A stretch of DNA of 45,008 nt, taken from assembly GCA_050485745.1 (NCBI GenBank), contig JBJHBY010000002.1, positions 1 through 45,008 on the forward strand, in the 5' to 3' direction. Source of the stretch: JBJHBY01 sp050485745 (lineage in GTDB: Bacteria; Pseudomonadota; Gammaproteobacteria; Pseudomonadales; CAMLJR01). Position numbers and translations under genes: made by a program. This document shows, one piece after another, positions 8,383 through 16,408 of the stretch. Under the pieces are notes generated by a model, which had not been told where the DNA came from, did no database searches, and saw only the letters and a program-made list of their open reading frames with translations. Position 1 is the first letter of the stretch, and every line of letters begins with the position of its first letter.

Positions 8383-9588
8383 TCAGCCCTGTCGGCCCAT
8401 GGCCTGCTCCATGAACAGGCGTTTCAGCGGTGCTGCACGATCGACCTGACGCAGGCCGGCATTGCGCAGCCAGCGCAGGGGGAGGGCCTCGGCGCCAAAC
8501 AGGTGCCGGAATCCCTCCATGGCCGCCATCATCGCCAGGTTGTGGCCCTTGCGGCGGCGCTGGTAGCGGGCCAGCACACGCGGATCTCCGGGGTTGAGGT
8601 CGCGGCCCGACGCGCGTCCCAGCTCTTCGGCGAGAACCCGCGCATCGAGCAGGCCGAGATTGATGCCCTGGCCGGCGAGGGGGTGGATGCTGTGCGCGGC
8701 ATCGCCGATCAGGGCGATCCCGGGCTGGCAGTAGTCGACCGCGTGGCACTGGCGCAGGGGAAAGCTGAAGCGGCGACTGCTGGCCTCAATCTCGCCCAGG
8801 CGTTGCTCAAAGGCACGCGCCAGACGGTCGTGGAAGCCATCGGCATCCATCGACAGCAGCGTGCGGGCGTGCTCCGGCGAGGTTGACCATACAATCGAAC
8901 ACAGGTGGCCGTCACCGGCCAGCGGCAGGAAGGCGAGGGGCCCCTGGCCGGTAAAACACTGCCAGGCCGTGTCGCCGTGGGGGATTGCGGTGCGCACGCT
9001 GCAGACCACCGCATGCTGTCCGTAGTCCCAGGCGCGGGTGCGCAGCCCGGCCCAGTCGCGCACCCGTGAATTGGCGCCATCGGCGCCCACCAGCAGGTCG
9101 CAGGCGACCTGACGCTCCTGGTCCAGGCTCAGCAGTAGCCGCTCCCCGCGCCGCTCGATCTGTTCCAGTGCCGCCGGGTACAGCAGGCGCACGGGGCTTT
9201 CCGTCAGACCACTGAGCAGGGCGTGCTGGATCTGATTGTTCTCGACGATATGGCCCAGTGCCTCGGCCCGGACTTCGTTCGCGTCGAAGTCGATCGCCCC
9301 CGTGCCCTCGCCATCCCAGACATGCATATGGCGATAGCTGGCGATGCGCCCGGCGGTCACACGCGGCCACGCACCCAATTGTTCCAGCCAGGTGGCGGAG
9401 GCGGGGGACAGTGCACTGACCCGGGCATCCACATCCTCGACCGTCTGTATCGGGCCACGGGCAGGTGGGGGTGCTACCCGGGCTTCGAGCAGGGCGACAC
9501 GCAGGCCGCTCTCCGCCAGACCCAGGGCGAGAGCGCTGCCCGCCATGCCGGCGCCGACGATGGCGACATCCACGGATAACGCTGGCAT
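8383..9588 (-). CDS. ubiI: UbiI/VisC-type FAD monooxygenase of ubiquinone synthesis
   Basis: Flavin-dependent ring hydroxylase of the UbiH/UbiF/VisC/COQ6 family, 401 residues from ATG 9588. It has the Rossmann GxGxxG VDVAIVGAGMAGSALAL (about 5-22), the DG motif LLVGADGANS and the second FAD motif GDAAHSIHPLAGQGINLGL. It is the second family member in the operon, directly after ubiH, as in Pseudomonas and E. coli. The position suggests UbiI (C5 hydroxylation), though UbiF-like C6 hydroxylation cannot be excluded. Two starts are possible. ATG 9606 overlaps the ubiH stop as ATGA but has no Shine-Dalgarno. ATG 9588 has GAGGT 8 bp upstream and gives the family-typical N terminus, so I chose it. 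Confidence 0.85.
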   Translation of the reverse strand: MPALSVDVAIVGAGMAGSALALGLAESGLRVALLEARVAPPPARGPIQTVEDVDARVSALSPASATWLEQLGAWPRVTAGRIASYRHMHVWDGEGTGAIDFDANEVRAEALGHIVENNQIQHALLSGLTESPVRLLYPAALEQIERRGERLLLSLDQERQVACDLLVGADGANSRVRDWAGLRTRAWDYGQHAVVCSVRTAIPHGDTAWQCFTGQGPLAFLPLAGDGHLCSIVWSTSPEHARTLLSMDADGFHDRLARAFEQRLGEIEASSRRFSFPLRQCHAVDYCQPGIALIGDAAHSIHPLAGQGINLGLLDARVLAEELGRASGRDLNPGDPRVLARYQRRRKGHNLAMMAAMEGFRHLFGAEALPLRWLRNAGLRQVDRAAPLKRLFMEQAMGRQG

Positions 9589-9602
9589 GGAGGCTGACCT
9601 CG

Positions 9603-10862
9603 TCATGGCAGCGGCCGGGAGCAACCGGCCGCTGCGCGGGTGAAGTGCCGGCGCGGGCCGGGCAGGGCATCGAGCAGGGCAAGGCCGAGGCCGCGCCCGC
9701 TGCCCGCCAGGGGCAAGCGCAGATCGAACAGGCGCGGCAGCAGGTCTGACAGAGCGATGGTCCAGGCCTGGTCCGCGGCCTGGCGCTCCGCATAGCTGCG
9801 CAACAGTTTCAGTGCGCCGATGTCAGTGCCGGCCCGGGCCACCGGGCCAAGCAGCCCGGCAAGCTGGGCCACATCGCGCAGGGCGAGGTTGAAGCCCTGG
9901 CCCGCAACCGGATGCAGGCTGTGTGCGGCGTTGCCCAGCACCACCAGACGTGAACGTACCTGTTCCCGGGCCAGAATCCGCGCCAGCGGGTAGGTGTCGC
10001 GCCGCCCCACCCGCAGCAGGCGACCCTGGCGCCAGCCGAAAGCCTGTTGCAGGGCGTCCAGAAAGACGTCGGATGGGCAGTCCCGCATTTGTTGTGCCTG
10101 TGCCTCCGGCAGGCTCCAGACCAGGGCGCTGCGGCCGCCAGAGGCCGCGTCATCGGGCAGTGGCAGCAGGGCCAGGGGGCCGTTGCGGGTGAAGCGTTCG
10201 AAGGCGCGACCGGCGTGGGCATTCGCACTGCCGATATTGGCGATCAGCGCCGTGTGCGGGTAGTGCGTGCGTTGCGTCTCGATGCCGAGTTGCCGGCACA
10301 GGCCCGAATCGGCACCGTCCGCGACGCAGAGCAGGCGAGCCTGCAGCGGCGATGGGGGTTCTTCCGGCGCGCTGGGGTGACGCAGCTCCAGGTGAACCGC
10401 GTCGCCACTCCAGCGGGCGACGCTGACCTCGGCGGGTGCCGCCAGGCTGACGCCGGGTGCCCGGCGCAAGGCGGCCAGCAGGACCTGGCCCAGCCAGCTG
10501 TTCTCGATGACATGCCCGAGACTGTCCCAGCCCTGGTCGCTGGCGTGCAGCCCGGTGTGGCCCCAGTGGTGGCGCTGGGAGACATGGATATGGGTGATGG
10601 CGGCCGCATGCTGTGCCAGCTCGGGCCACAGGCCGAGTCCGCCGAAGATCTGCTCGCTGGAGCGGGACAGCGCCGTGGAGCGGGCGTCGAAGCTCGGCCG
10701 GTACTGTGGCCGCTGCGCGGGTTCGCCGGTGGCGGGTGGCAGTGCGTTGCGCTCGACCACCAGGGTGCGCAGCTGGCCCTGGCTGCCGTGGGCCAGGGCC
10801 AGGGCCAGGCTGATGCCGACCATGCCACCGCCGGCAATGACCACATCGTAAGCGGTGCTCAT
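9603..10862 (-). CDS. ubiH: UbiH, 2-octaprenyl-6-methoxyphenol hydroxylase
   Basis: A 419-residue FAD monooxygenase of aerobic ubiquinone biosynthesis. The FAD-binding motif YDVVIAGGGMVGISLALAL is at the N terminus. The UbiH-type segment YRPSFDARSTALSRSSEQIF, the DG motif CVADGADSGL and the GNAAHSLHPVAGQGFNLALR loop follow. The FDAR motif is what separates UbiH from UbiI/UbiF in this pair. The start codon overlaps the pepP stop (ATGA at 10862-10859), so translation is probably coupled and all three genes share a transcript. The order pepP-ubiH-ubiI is conserved in E. coli and Pseudomonas. Confidence 0.93.
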   Translation of the reverse strand: MSTAYDVVIAGGGMVGISLALALAHGSQGQLRTLVVERNALPPATGEPAQRPQYRPSFDARSTALSRSSEQIFGGLGLWPELAQHAAAITHIHVSQRHHWGHTGLHASDQGWDSLGHVIENSWLGQVLLAALRRAPGVSLAAPAEVSVARWSGDAVHLELRHPSAPEEPPSPLQARLLCVADGADSGLCRQLGIETQRTHYPHTALIANIGSANAHAGRAFERFTRNGPLALLPLPDDAASGGRSALVWSLPEAQAQQMRDCPSDVFLDALQQAFGWRQGRLLRVGRRDTYPLARILAREQVRSRLVVLGNAAHSLHPVAGQGFNLALRDVAQLAGLLGPVARAGTDIGALKLLRSYAERQAADQAWTIALSDLLPRLFDLRLPLAGSGRGLGLALLDALPGPRRHFTRAAAGCSRPLP

Positions 10863-12190
10863 GAGGCCTTGCGCCGCGCCGGGGCCATCAGCTTCTCGAT
10901 GTCCGCAACCCGTTTCGGTGCGTCTCCGGTGAGAACCTCGCAGCGTTGCCGGGTGACGGCGACGTCATCCTCGATGCGGATGCCGATGCCGCGCCATTTG
11001 CGGGCGACATCCGCATTGTGTGGCGATACATAGATGCCGGGTTCGATGGTCATCACCATGCCGGGTTCGAGCACGCGCCACTCGCCGCCGACCTTGTAGT
11101 CGCCAACATCGTGCACGTCCATGCCCAGCCAGTGGCCGGCACGGTGCATATAGAACGGCTTGTAGGCCTCGGTTTCGATCAGTTCTTCGACCTCGCCGTC
11201 CAGCAGGCCGAGGTCGACCAGGCCCTGGGTGATGATGCGCACCGTGGTGTCGTGGGGCTGGTTCCAGTGGTTGCCGGGTCGCACTGCCTCGATCGCCGCC
11301 AGTTGCGCCTCCAGCACGACTTCGTAGAGCGCCTGCTGCTCGCGGCTGAAGCGGCCGTTGGCGGGAAAGGTGCGGGTGATGTCCGCGGCGTAGTAGTCCA
11401 GTTCGCAGCCGGCGTCGATCAGCACCAGATCGCCGTCGCGGATGGTGGCACTGTTGTCGTTGTAATGCAGGATGCAGCCGTTGTCGCCGCTGCCAACGAT
11501 GCAGTTGTAGGCGGGCAGGCGCGCCCCCTGGCGGGCGAATTCGTGCAGCAACTCCGCCTCCAGCTGGTATTCGGTCACCCCGGGGCGGCAGGCCTGCATG
11601 GCGCGGATGTGTCCCTGGGCGGAAATGACCGCGGCCTCGCGCATCACCCGCAATTCGCCGGCGCTCTTGTACAGGCGCATGTCGTGCAGGAGATGGTCGA
11701 GGTCGAGGAATTCGCCGGGTGGATGGGCCCCGGAGCGGACCTTGGAGCGGATCACATTGACCCACTGCATCACGCGGCGGTCGAACTCTGCATTGCGTCC
11801 CATGGCGTAGTAGACGCGCTCACGGCCTTCGATCAGTCCGGGCAGGATGTCATCGATATCATTGATGGGAAAGGCATCGTCGGCACCGAAGCGTTCACAG
11901 GCGCCTTCGGGCCCCACGCGGTAGCCGTTCCACAGCTCCATGTGCGGATCGCGCTCGCGGCAGAACAGGACCACTTCGCCGTGGCTGCGGCCTGGCAGCA
12001 GCACCAGGACCGCATCGGGCTCGTTGAAGCCGGTCAGGTAATAGAAGTCGCTGTCCTGGCGGAAGGGGTAGTCGACATCGCGGTTGCGCAACTGCTCACG
12101 TGCCGAAGGCACGATGGCGATGCTCTCGGGTTCCATCTGCGCCATCAGGTTGCGACGGCGGCGGGCGAATTCCTGTTTGCTGATGGGCAT
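10859..12190 (-). CDS. pepP: PepP, Xaa-Pro aminopeptidase P
   Basis: Cytoplasmic M24 metallopeptidase that removes N-terminal residues followed by proline; 443 residues (E. coli 441). All five metal ligands are present: D259 and D270 (LIDAGCELDYYAADITRTF), H353 (HRAGHWLG), E383 (TIEPGIYV) and E407 (GIRIEDD), nearly the same numbers as in E. coli PepP. The N terminus MPISKQEFARRRRNLM is typical of the family. It is preceded by ygfB across a 57-bp gap and overlaps ubiH by 4 bp. The M24 and N-terminal creatinase-like domains are both complete. Confidence 0.96.
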   Translation of the reverse strand: MPISKQEFARRRRNLMAQMEPESIAIVPSAREQLRNRDVDYPFRQDSDFYYLTGFNEPDAVLVLLPGRSHGEVVLFCRERDPHMELWNGYRVGPEGACERFGADDAFPINDIDDILPGLIEGRERVYYAMGRNAEFDRRVMQWVNVIRSKVRSGAHPPGEFLDLDHLLHDMRLYKSAGELRVMREAAVISAQGHIRAMQACRPGVTEYQLEAELLHEFARQGARLPAYNCIVGSGDNGCILHYNDNSATIRDGDLVLIDAGCELDYYAADITRTFPANGRFSREQQALYEVVLEAQLAAIEAVRPGNHWNQPHDTTVRIITQGLVDLGLLDGEVEELIETEAYKPFYMHRAGHWLGMDVHDVGDYKVGGEWRVLEPGMVMTIEPGIYVSPHNADVARKWRGIGIRIEDDVAVTRQRCEVLTGDAPKRVADIEKLMAPARRKAS

Positions 12191-12247
12191 GGCGATCCGG
12201 ATTTGACGGCTGTTGTTGCTCCGGAGCTTAACATGCCGGGGACCAGC

Positions 12248-12844
12248 TCAGTGCAGGGTCTTGCGGCGGAACAGGTCGCCCGGTGAGGTGGCGGCGGGCT
12301 CTGCCTGCGGCGTGCCGGCGGGGCGCTGCTCCCAGCACAGTTGTGCCGCGATGAGGCGCACATGTTCGCTGATGTCGCTGAAATCGCTCTCCGCCGTCTC
12401 ATCGTGCTCGTCCTCCGCCAGCCCGGCGTTGGCAATGGCCACGAGGTCTTGCAGCAGGGCCTCGGCTTCTGCCCCGGGCGCCGTTCCGGCTTCCGCGAAG
12501 CCGGCGAGAAAGCCCTGGCACCAGCAGGCCAGCTGATCGACCCGTTCACCCAGGTCGCAGTCGTCATCCGGCAGCAGCAGGCGCAGCCCGAGATCCTCCC
12601 CCCGGGTGATGGCCAGGGCATCCTCGCGCAGGGCCAGCAGGGTTTGTCTGGCGGCCTCCGCCGGGGGCTGGAAGTCACCGTGGTTGCCGGCCAGGCGCAA
12701 CCATTCTTCCTCTCCCGGGCTGCGTCCCGCAGCGATCAGGCCCAGCAGCAGTCCCTGCAGCTCCGAGGCCGAGCACAGGGCGCCGAGGCCGGAGAGGGTC
12801 TGTTCCAGGTCGTCGAAGTCGGGTGTCGGGTCGGCGCGGGTCAC
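12248..12844 (-). CDS. ygfB: YgfB, UPF0149 family protein
   Basis: A 198-residue acidic, alpha-helical protein of the YgfB/UPF0149 family (E. coli YgfB is about 192). The family pattern is clear: DFDDLEQTLSGLGALCSASE, LQGLLLGLIAAG, a central CQGFLAGFAEAG and a C-terminal DISEHVRLIAAQL. I start at GTG 12844, which has a strong AGGAGA 7 bp upstream. The ATG at 12874 sits on a possible -10 (TAGAAT at 12878-12873) and lacks a ribosome site. It heads the pepP-ubiH-ubiI operon. In P. aeruginosa YgfB has been linked to beta-lactam resistance through regulation of AmpC-related genes; whether that holds here is unknown. Confidence 0.9.
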   Translation of the reverse strand: MTRADPTPDFDDLEQTLSGLGALCSASELQGLLLGLIAAGRSPGEEEWLRLAGNHGDFQPPAEAARQTLLALREDALAITRGEDLGLRLLLPDDDCDLGERVDQLACWCQGFLAGFAEAGTAPGAEAEALLQDLVAIANAGLAEDEHDETAESDFSDISEHVRLIAAQLCWEQRPAGTPQAEPAATSPGDLFRRKTLH

Positions 12845-12965
12845 GGGGGCGTCTCCTGTGGGCGGGTTGGGCATTCTAGCAGAGGGGTGCCGGCATGCCT
12901 CACCGGTTGCCGGCGATCCGGGTGGCAATGTACGCATTGTTGTTGCGCGGTGTGAAATGCGCACA

Positions 12966-12995
12966 TTGACCGCTGTCGGGGCCGGGTTCTATAGT
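12966..12995 (+). promoter_or_regulatory. Promoter of the TIGR02449-zapA operon
   Basis: TTGACC (12966-12971) and TATAGT (12990-12995), each 5 of 6 matches to the sigma70 consensus, are separated by 18 bp. They lie about 110 bp before the first gene, so the transcript would carry a leader of roughly 108 nt. The divergent ygfB start is at 12844. Confidence 0.6.
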
Positions 12996-13109
12996 TGTTG
13001 ACCGGGCCGCCGTCGTCGGTATGGCCCCGTTCGTCGGTGTCAGGCAGTAGCGGCCATCAGGCTGCCAGGCCGGGTCGTCCCTTCTTCTGGTTACGGAGCC
13101 GGTTTCGGC

Positions 13110-13319
13110 ATGGAACTCCAGCAACTTGGCCAGCTTGAGCGCAAGATTGATGAGCTGATCCAGCTCTGTGGCGAGCTCGACCGGGAAAATCGCGCACTCA
13201 AGTCCGAGGCGCGTGACTGGCATCAGGAGCGCGAGAGCCTGATCGAGAAGACCGAGCTCGCGCGGGGCAAGGTCGAGGCAATGATCCAGCGCCTCAAGGC
13301 CCTGGAGCAGGAGTCCTGA
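13110..13319 (+). CDS. TIGR02449 family small coiled-coil protein
   Basis: A 69-residue protein that is one continuous heptad-rich helix: ELQQLGQLERKIDELIQLC, then ENRALKSE and a C-terminal KVEAMIQRLKALEQES. It matches the TIGR02449 family, which is always encoded just before zapA in gammaproteobacteria. The size and coiled-coil nature resemble ZapB, so a division-ring role is reasonable but inferred. It ends 1 bp before zapA starts. The only ribosome-site candidate, CGGAG, is rather far upstream (about 11 bp). Confidence 0.88.
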   Translation: MELQQLGQLERKIDELIQLCGELDRENRALKSEARDWHQERESLIEKTELARGKVEAMIQRLKALEQES

Positions 13320-13320
13320 C

Positions 13321-13626
13321 ATGCCCCACACCGCGATTGTGCGTATTCTGGACAAGGAATATCAGGTCGCCTGCCCCCCGGAGCAGGAGGCTGCACTGCT
13401 CGAGGCCGCGCGCCATCTCGACCGGCAGATGCGCGGTATCCGCGAAACCGGCAAGGTCATTGGCCTTGAGCGCATCGCAGTGATGGCGGCGCTCAACACC
13501 ACCCATGAACTGCTGCAGAAAACGGCCGAGGGGCATCTGTCCCGTGCAGGCCAGGAACAGCTGCGCCGTCTCAACGATCGCGTGGATGATGCCCTGCAGC
13601 GTTTTCGTCAGCTTGATATCGGTTGA
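13321..13626 (+). CDS. zapA: ZapA, FtsZ-ring-associated cell division protein
   Basis: A 101-residue cytoplasmic protein that crosslinks FtsZ filaments. The N-terminal head IVRILDKEYQVACPPEQEA, then LLEAARHLDRQMRGIRETGK and GLERIAVMAALNTTHELL, matches ZapA, followed by the C-terminal coiled coil (about 65-99). It is directly joined to the TIGR02449 gene and is followed within 60 bp by the 6S RNA gene, the standard gammaproteobacterial order zapA-ssrS-5-FCL. Confidence 0.95.
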   Translation: MPHTAIVRILDKEYQVACPPEQEAALLEAARHLDRQMRGIRETGKVIGLERIAVMAALNTTHELLQKTAEGHLSRAGQEQLRRLNDRVDDALQRFRQLDIG

Positions 13627-13655
13627 GCCGGCTGCGTCGCGATGGCGGCCGCGAT

Positions 13656-13684
13656 GGGACACTCCCGCGGTGGGCTGCTATACT
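13656..13684 (+). promoter_or_regulatory. Promoter of 6S RNA
   Basis: GGGACA (13656-13661) and TATACT (13679-13684) have a 17-bp spacer and point at the 6S RNA 5' end a few bases downstream. The -10 is 5 of 6 and the -35 is 4 of 6. Confidence 0.6.
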
Positions 13685-13686
13685 GC

Positions 13687-13870
13687 AATCTCCCCTGAGA
13701 TACGCGCCAGGTGGCCAAGACCCCTGAGCCGATGAGTGTAGTACCGGGGGTTTCCAGTTGTCGTTGTTGTGCATGTCCGCCCGACGGAAAGCCTGAAACG
13801 TCACGGAGGCCTCCACCTTGAACCACTGGGTTCAAGGGCCAGGTTGCCAGCGGTATCTCGGGGCTTTTCC
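13687..13870 (+). ncRNA. ssrS: 6S RNA
   Basis: 6S RNA imitates an open promoter and sequesters sigma70 RNA polymerase in stationary phase. The region keeps the landmarks of the E. coli molecule in order: a 5' strand ending in CCCTGAGAT, ACCCCTGAGCCGATG, the central GTCCGCCCGACGGAAAGCCTG, the hairpin CCTTGAACCACTGGGTTCAA, and the 3' strand GCGGTATCTCGGGGC that closes the terminal helix with the 5' end. About 184 nt, similar to E. coli. Ends are set by that pairing and are accurate to a few bases. It lies between zapA and the 5-formyl-THF cyclo-ligase gene, its usual place, and is probably processed from a transcript that continues into that gene. Confidence 0.96.
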
Positions 13871-13930
13871 TCTACCCCTGTCTCTATTCCGCCGTCTGAC
13901 CGCGTCGATTGCACGGTTGCGCGTTGCCCC

Positions 13931-14563
13931 ATGACTTCTTCCCCCGCCGCCAGTAATGGGCTCTCCACCGAAAAGCGCCAGTTGCGCCGCCTGTTGCGCG
14001 CCCGACGCAGGGCCCTGCCGGCCTGGCGGCAACGCCGCGCGGCACTGGATGTGATGCGCCGTGTCGCGCGGATACCGGAGTTTCGGGCGGCGCGGCGCAT
14101 CGCGGCCTACATCGCCCATGATGGCGAACTGGACCCGGCGCCCCTGGTGCGCCTCGCGCTGGCGCGTGGCAAACAGGTCTATCTGCCGGTGCTGCACCCG
14201 GGCGGTAGGCTGCGGTTGTTCAGGGTTGGCCCGGGCACGCGCTGGCGGCGCAACCGGTTCGGTATTGCGGAGCCGCGAGGGGGGGACACCCTGCCGTTTG
14301 CGGCGCTGGATCTGGTGCTGATGCCACTGGTGGGGTTTGATGCCGGTGGTGGGCGGCTGGGCATGGGGGCGGGTTACTACGATCGCAGCCTGGCGGATGT
14401 GCCTGTTGGCCGGCCCTTGCTGATGGGGCTGGCGCACTCCTGCCAGCAGGTTGCGGCCCTGCCGCTCGAGCCCTGGGATCGGCCCCTGCAGCAGGTGGTT
14501 ACGGAGCGTGGGCTGTTCAGGCCAGCAGCTGCAGCGCGGCGGTCAGTGCAATGCCCAGGCTGA
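13931..14563 (+). CDS. 5-formyltetrahydrofolate cyclo-ligase
   Basis: Converts 5-formyl-THF to 5,10-methenyl-THF using ATP; 210 residues (E. coli YgfA/Fau 182-200). The N-terminal KRQLRRLLRARRRALP is the basic ATP/substrate helix. YIAHDGELDPAPLVRLAL and KQVYLPVLHPGGRLRLFRVG are in the middle, and the C-terminal signature GFDAGGGRLGMGAGYYDRSL binds the nucleotide phosphate. ATG 13931 is chosen because the sequence before it is the 6S RNA and its flank. Co-transcription with 6S RNA is typical. The last ~15 residues (FRPAAAARRSVQCPG) lie beyond the conserved core and overlap a possible small gene on the other strand. Confidence 0.94.
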   Translation: MTSSPAASNGLSTEKRQLRRLLRARRRALPAWRQRRAALDVMRRVARIPEFRAARRIAAYIAHDGELDPAPLVRLALARGKQVYLPVLHPGGRLRLFRVGPGTRWRRNRFGIAEPRGGDTLPFAALDLVLMPLVGFDAGGGRLGMGAGYYDRSLADVPVGRPLLMGLAHSCQQVAALPLEPWDRPLQQVVTERGLFRPAAAARRSVQCPG

Positions 14564-14606
14564 AGGCGGCCATGGTGAGAGTCAGTGCGTCGGTTTTCAG
14601 GAACAT
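14517..14606 (-). CDS. Candidate small membrane protein (29 aa)
   Basis: An open frame of 29 codons, reading MFLKTDALTLTMAAFSLGI then ALTAALQLLA and a TGA. It has a short charged head and then one hydrophobic segment of about 20 residues, long enough to cross a membrane. It overlaps the last 47 bases of the 5-formyl-THF cyclo-ligase gene, antisense, but only where that protein is past its conserved core. There is no good Shine-Dalgarno. Chance is a real alternative, because antisense reading of GC-rich genes often yields hydrophobic stretches. No function is known to me. Confidence 0.3.
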   Translation of the reverse strand: MFLKTDALTLTMAAFSLGIALTAALQLLA

Positions 14607-14731
14607 GGCGGGAAACCGTTCTGTTGCTTCCCTTTCAGCCTAACGCCCGGCTGCGGGTGATGCCACGCCAGTGTTGCGCTTTGTGACGGGCATCGCTCGC
14701 CAGGAGTGACCGGGCTGGCGCTTGTTCCCCG

Positions 14732-14753
14732 GTCGCCGCTCACCGGTGGCGAC
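14732..14753. terminator. Stem-loop downstream of ilvA
   Basis: GTCGCC (14732-14737) and GGCGAC (14748-14753) form a 6-bp stem with a 10-base loop, 4 bases after the ilvA stop. It lacks a T-run, so intrinsic termination is doubtful; it may only protect the 3' end. Confidence 0.3.
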
Positions 14754-14757
14754 TGCT

Positions 14758-16284
14758 TCAGCTCCTGGGGGCCAGAAACAGCCGGTAAACCGGGTTGTCC
14801 GTTTCCTCGATGAAGCGGTAGTCGAGGCTCTGCAGTGCCTCGTGCAGAGCCTTGCGCGCACCCGGTGGCACCTGCAGACCGACCAGAACACGCCCATAGG
14901 CGGCGCCGTGATTGCGGTAGTGGAACAGGGAGATGTTCCAGCGCGAACCCAGCTTCGTCAGGAACTTCAGCAGGGCGCCGGGGCGCTCGGGGAACTCGAA
15001 GCGATAGATGACTTCATCGCTCAGGCTGGCCGCCGGGTGGCCGCCGACCATGTGGCGGATGTGCAGTTTTGCCATCTCGTCGTCGCTGAGGTCGATCACC
15101 GCGTAGCCGCCGCTCTCCAGGTCCGCGAGCAGTTCGGCGCGATCCTCCGAGCCTGGCGCGACCTGCACGCCGACAAAGATCTGGGCGCGGTCGGCATCGG
15201 CGTAGCGATAGTTGAACTCGGTGATATTGCGGCGCCCGATCAGGTCGCAGAAGCGGCGGAAACTCCCCGGCTGCTCTGGGATGGTGACACTGATGATGGC
15301 TTCGCGACCTTCGCCGATTTCGGTGCGCTCGGAGATGTAGCGCAGGCGGTCGAAGTTGGTGTTGGCGCCACTGTCGATGGCCAGCAGGGTCTGGTCGCGG
15401 GCTCCGGTGTTCTCGATGTACTTTTTCAGTCCGGCCAGGGCCAGCGCCCCCGCGGGCTCGGCGATGGACCGGGTATCGTCGAAAATATCCTTGATGGCGG
15501 CGCAGATCTCATCGGTGGAAACGGTGATGACCTCGTCCACCGTCTTGCGCAGGATGCGGAAGGTCTCCTTGCCGATGCGCGCCACCGCCACGCCATCAGC
15601 GAAGATGCCGACCTCTTTCAGTGTGACCCGCCGCCCCTTGTCCATGGCCGCCTTGAGGCAGGCTGCTTCCTCGGGCTCGACGGCGATGATGCGGATTTCC
15701 GGGCGCACGTACTTGATGAAGGCCGCGACCCCGGCGCAAAGGCCGCCACCCCCCACCGGCACGAACACGGCATCGAGCCTCCCCGGGTGCTGGCGCAGGA
15801 TTTCCATGCCGATGGTGCCCTGGCCGGCGATCACGTCCGGGTCGTCGTAGGGGTGGACGTAGATCAGTCCGCGCTCGGTGACCAGCTTCTGCGCGTGCTG
15901 TGAGGCCTCGTCATAGGTGTCGCCGTGAAGAATCACCCGTGCGCCGCGGTTGCGCACCGCGTCCACCTTGATCTGGGGTGTGGTGCGGGGCATCACGATA
16001 GTGGCCTTTACGCCCAGCTTGAGGGCGGCCAGCGCCAGCCCCTGGGCATGATTGCCGGCGGAGGCGCAAATCACTCCGGTGGCCAGCTCCTCCGGGCTCA
16101 GCTGCGCGAGCTTGTTGTAGGCGCCGCGCAGCTTGAAACTGAATACCGGCTGCAGGTCCTCGCGCTTGAGCAGAATACAGTTCTGGAAGCGGCGCGACAG
16201 GAGTGCGGCGTGGTCGATGGGGGTTTCGATGGCGACATCGTAGACTCTCGAGGCCAGGATCTTCTTGATATAGTGCTGCGGCAT
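14758..16284 (-). CDS. ilvA: IlvA, biosynthetic threonine ammonia-lyase
   Basis: PLP enzyme that deaminates threonine to 2-oxobutanoate, the first step toward isoleucine; 508 residues (E. coli 514). The catalytic domain (about 1-320) has the PLP lysine K51 in VFSFKLRGAYN, the ICASAGNHAQG substrate loop and the phosphate-binding VPVGGGGLCAGV. Two C-terminal ACT-like regulatory domains follow (about 325-400 and 420-500; ISVTIPEQPGSFRRFCDLIG and EVIYRFEFPERPGALLKFLT), which mark the isoleucine-inhibited biosynthetic form rather than catabolic TdcB. It is divergent from rpiA, as in Pseudomonas (PA0330/PA0331). Confidence 0.96.
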   Translation of the reverse strand: MPQHYIKKILASRVYDVAIETPIDHAALLSRRFQNCILLKREDLQPVFSFKLRGAYNKLAQLSPEELATGVICASAGNHAQGLALAALKLGVKATIVMPRTTPQIKVDAVRNRGARVILHGDTYDEASQHAQKLVTERGLIYVHPYDDPDVIAGQGTIGMEILRQHPGRLDAVFVPVGGGGLCAGVAAFIKYVRPEIRIIAVEPEEAACLKAAMDKGRRVTLKEVGIFADGVAVARIGKETFRILRKTVDEVITVSTDEICAAIKDIFDDTRSIAEPAGALALAGLKKYIENTGARDQTLLAIDSGANTNFDRLRYISERTEIGEGREAIISVTIPEQPGSFRRFCDLIGRRNITEFNYRYADADRAQIFVGVQVAPGSEDRAELLADLESGGYAVIDLSDDEMAKLHIRHMVGGHPAASLSDEVIYRFEFPERPGALLKFLTKLGSRWNISLFHYRNHGAAYGRVLVGLQVPPGARKALHEALQSLDYRFIEETDNPVYRLFLAPRS

Positions 16285-16318
16285 GGTGTCGGGCGCTGTT
16301 CGCGGTATGAAGCGAACC

Positions 16319-16347
16319 AGTCTAGCGCGATTGCCGGGCCAGTTCAG
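16319..16347 (-). promoter_or_regulatory. Candidate ilvA promoter
   Basis: On the minus strand, CTGAAC (16347-16342) and TAGACT (16324-16319) are spaced by 17 bp and lie 35 bp before ilvA. The match is moderate. Confidence 0.35.
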
Positions 16348-16370
16348 CCCCCGCCAACCCGGGCAGCCGA

Positions 16371-16376
16371 TATAAT
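16371..16376 (+). promoter_or_regulatory. Candidate rpiA -10 element
   Basis: A perfect TATAAT 32 bp before the rpiA start. No convincing -35 lies 16-18 bp upstream, so the promoter would rely on an activator or the element is fortuitous. Confidence 0.35.
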
Positions 16377-16408
16377 GCGCCGATCGCAGCCGGGCCCGGG
16401 GGGCAGCA

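Noticed and set aside
13627..13930. Extended N terminus for the 5-formyl-THF cyclo-ligase from an upstream ATG at 13769
   Set aside because: That stretch is the 6S RNA gene; the conserved protein begins at 13931.
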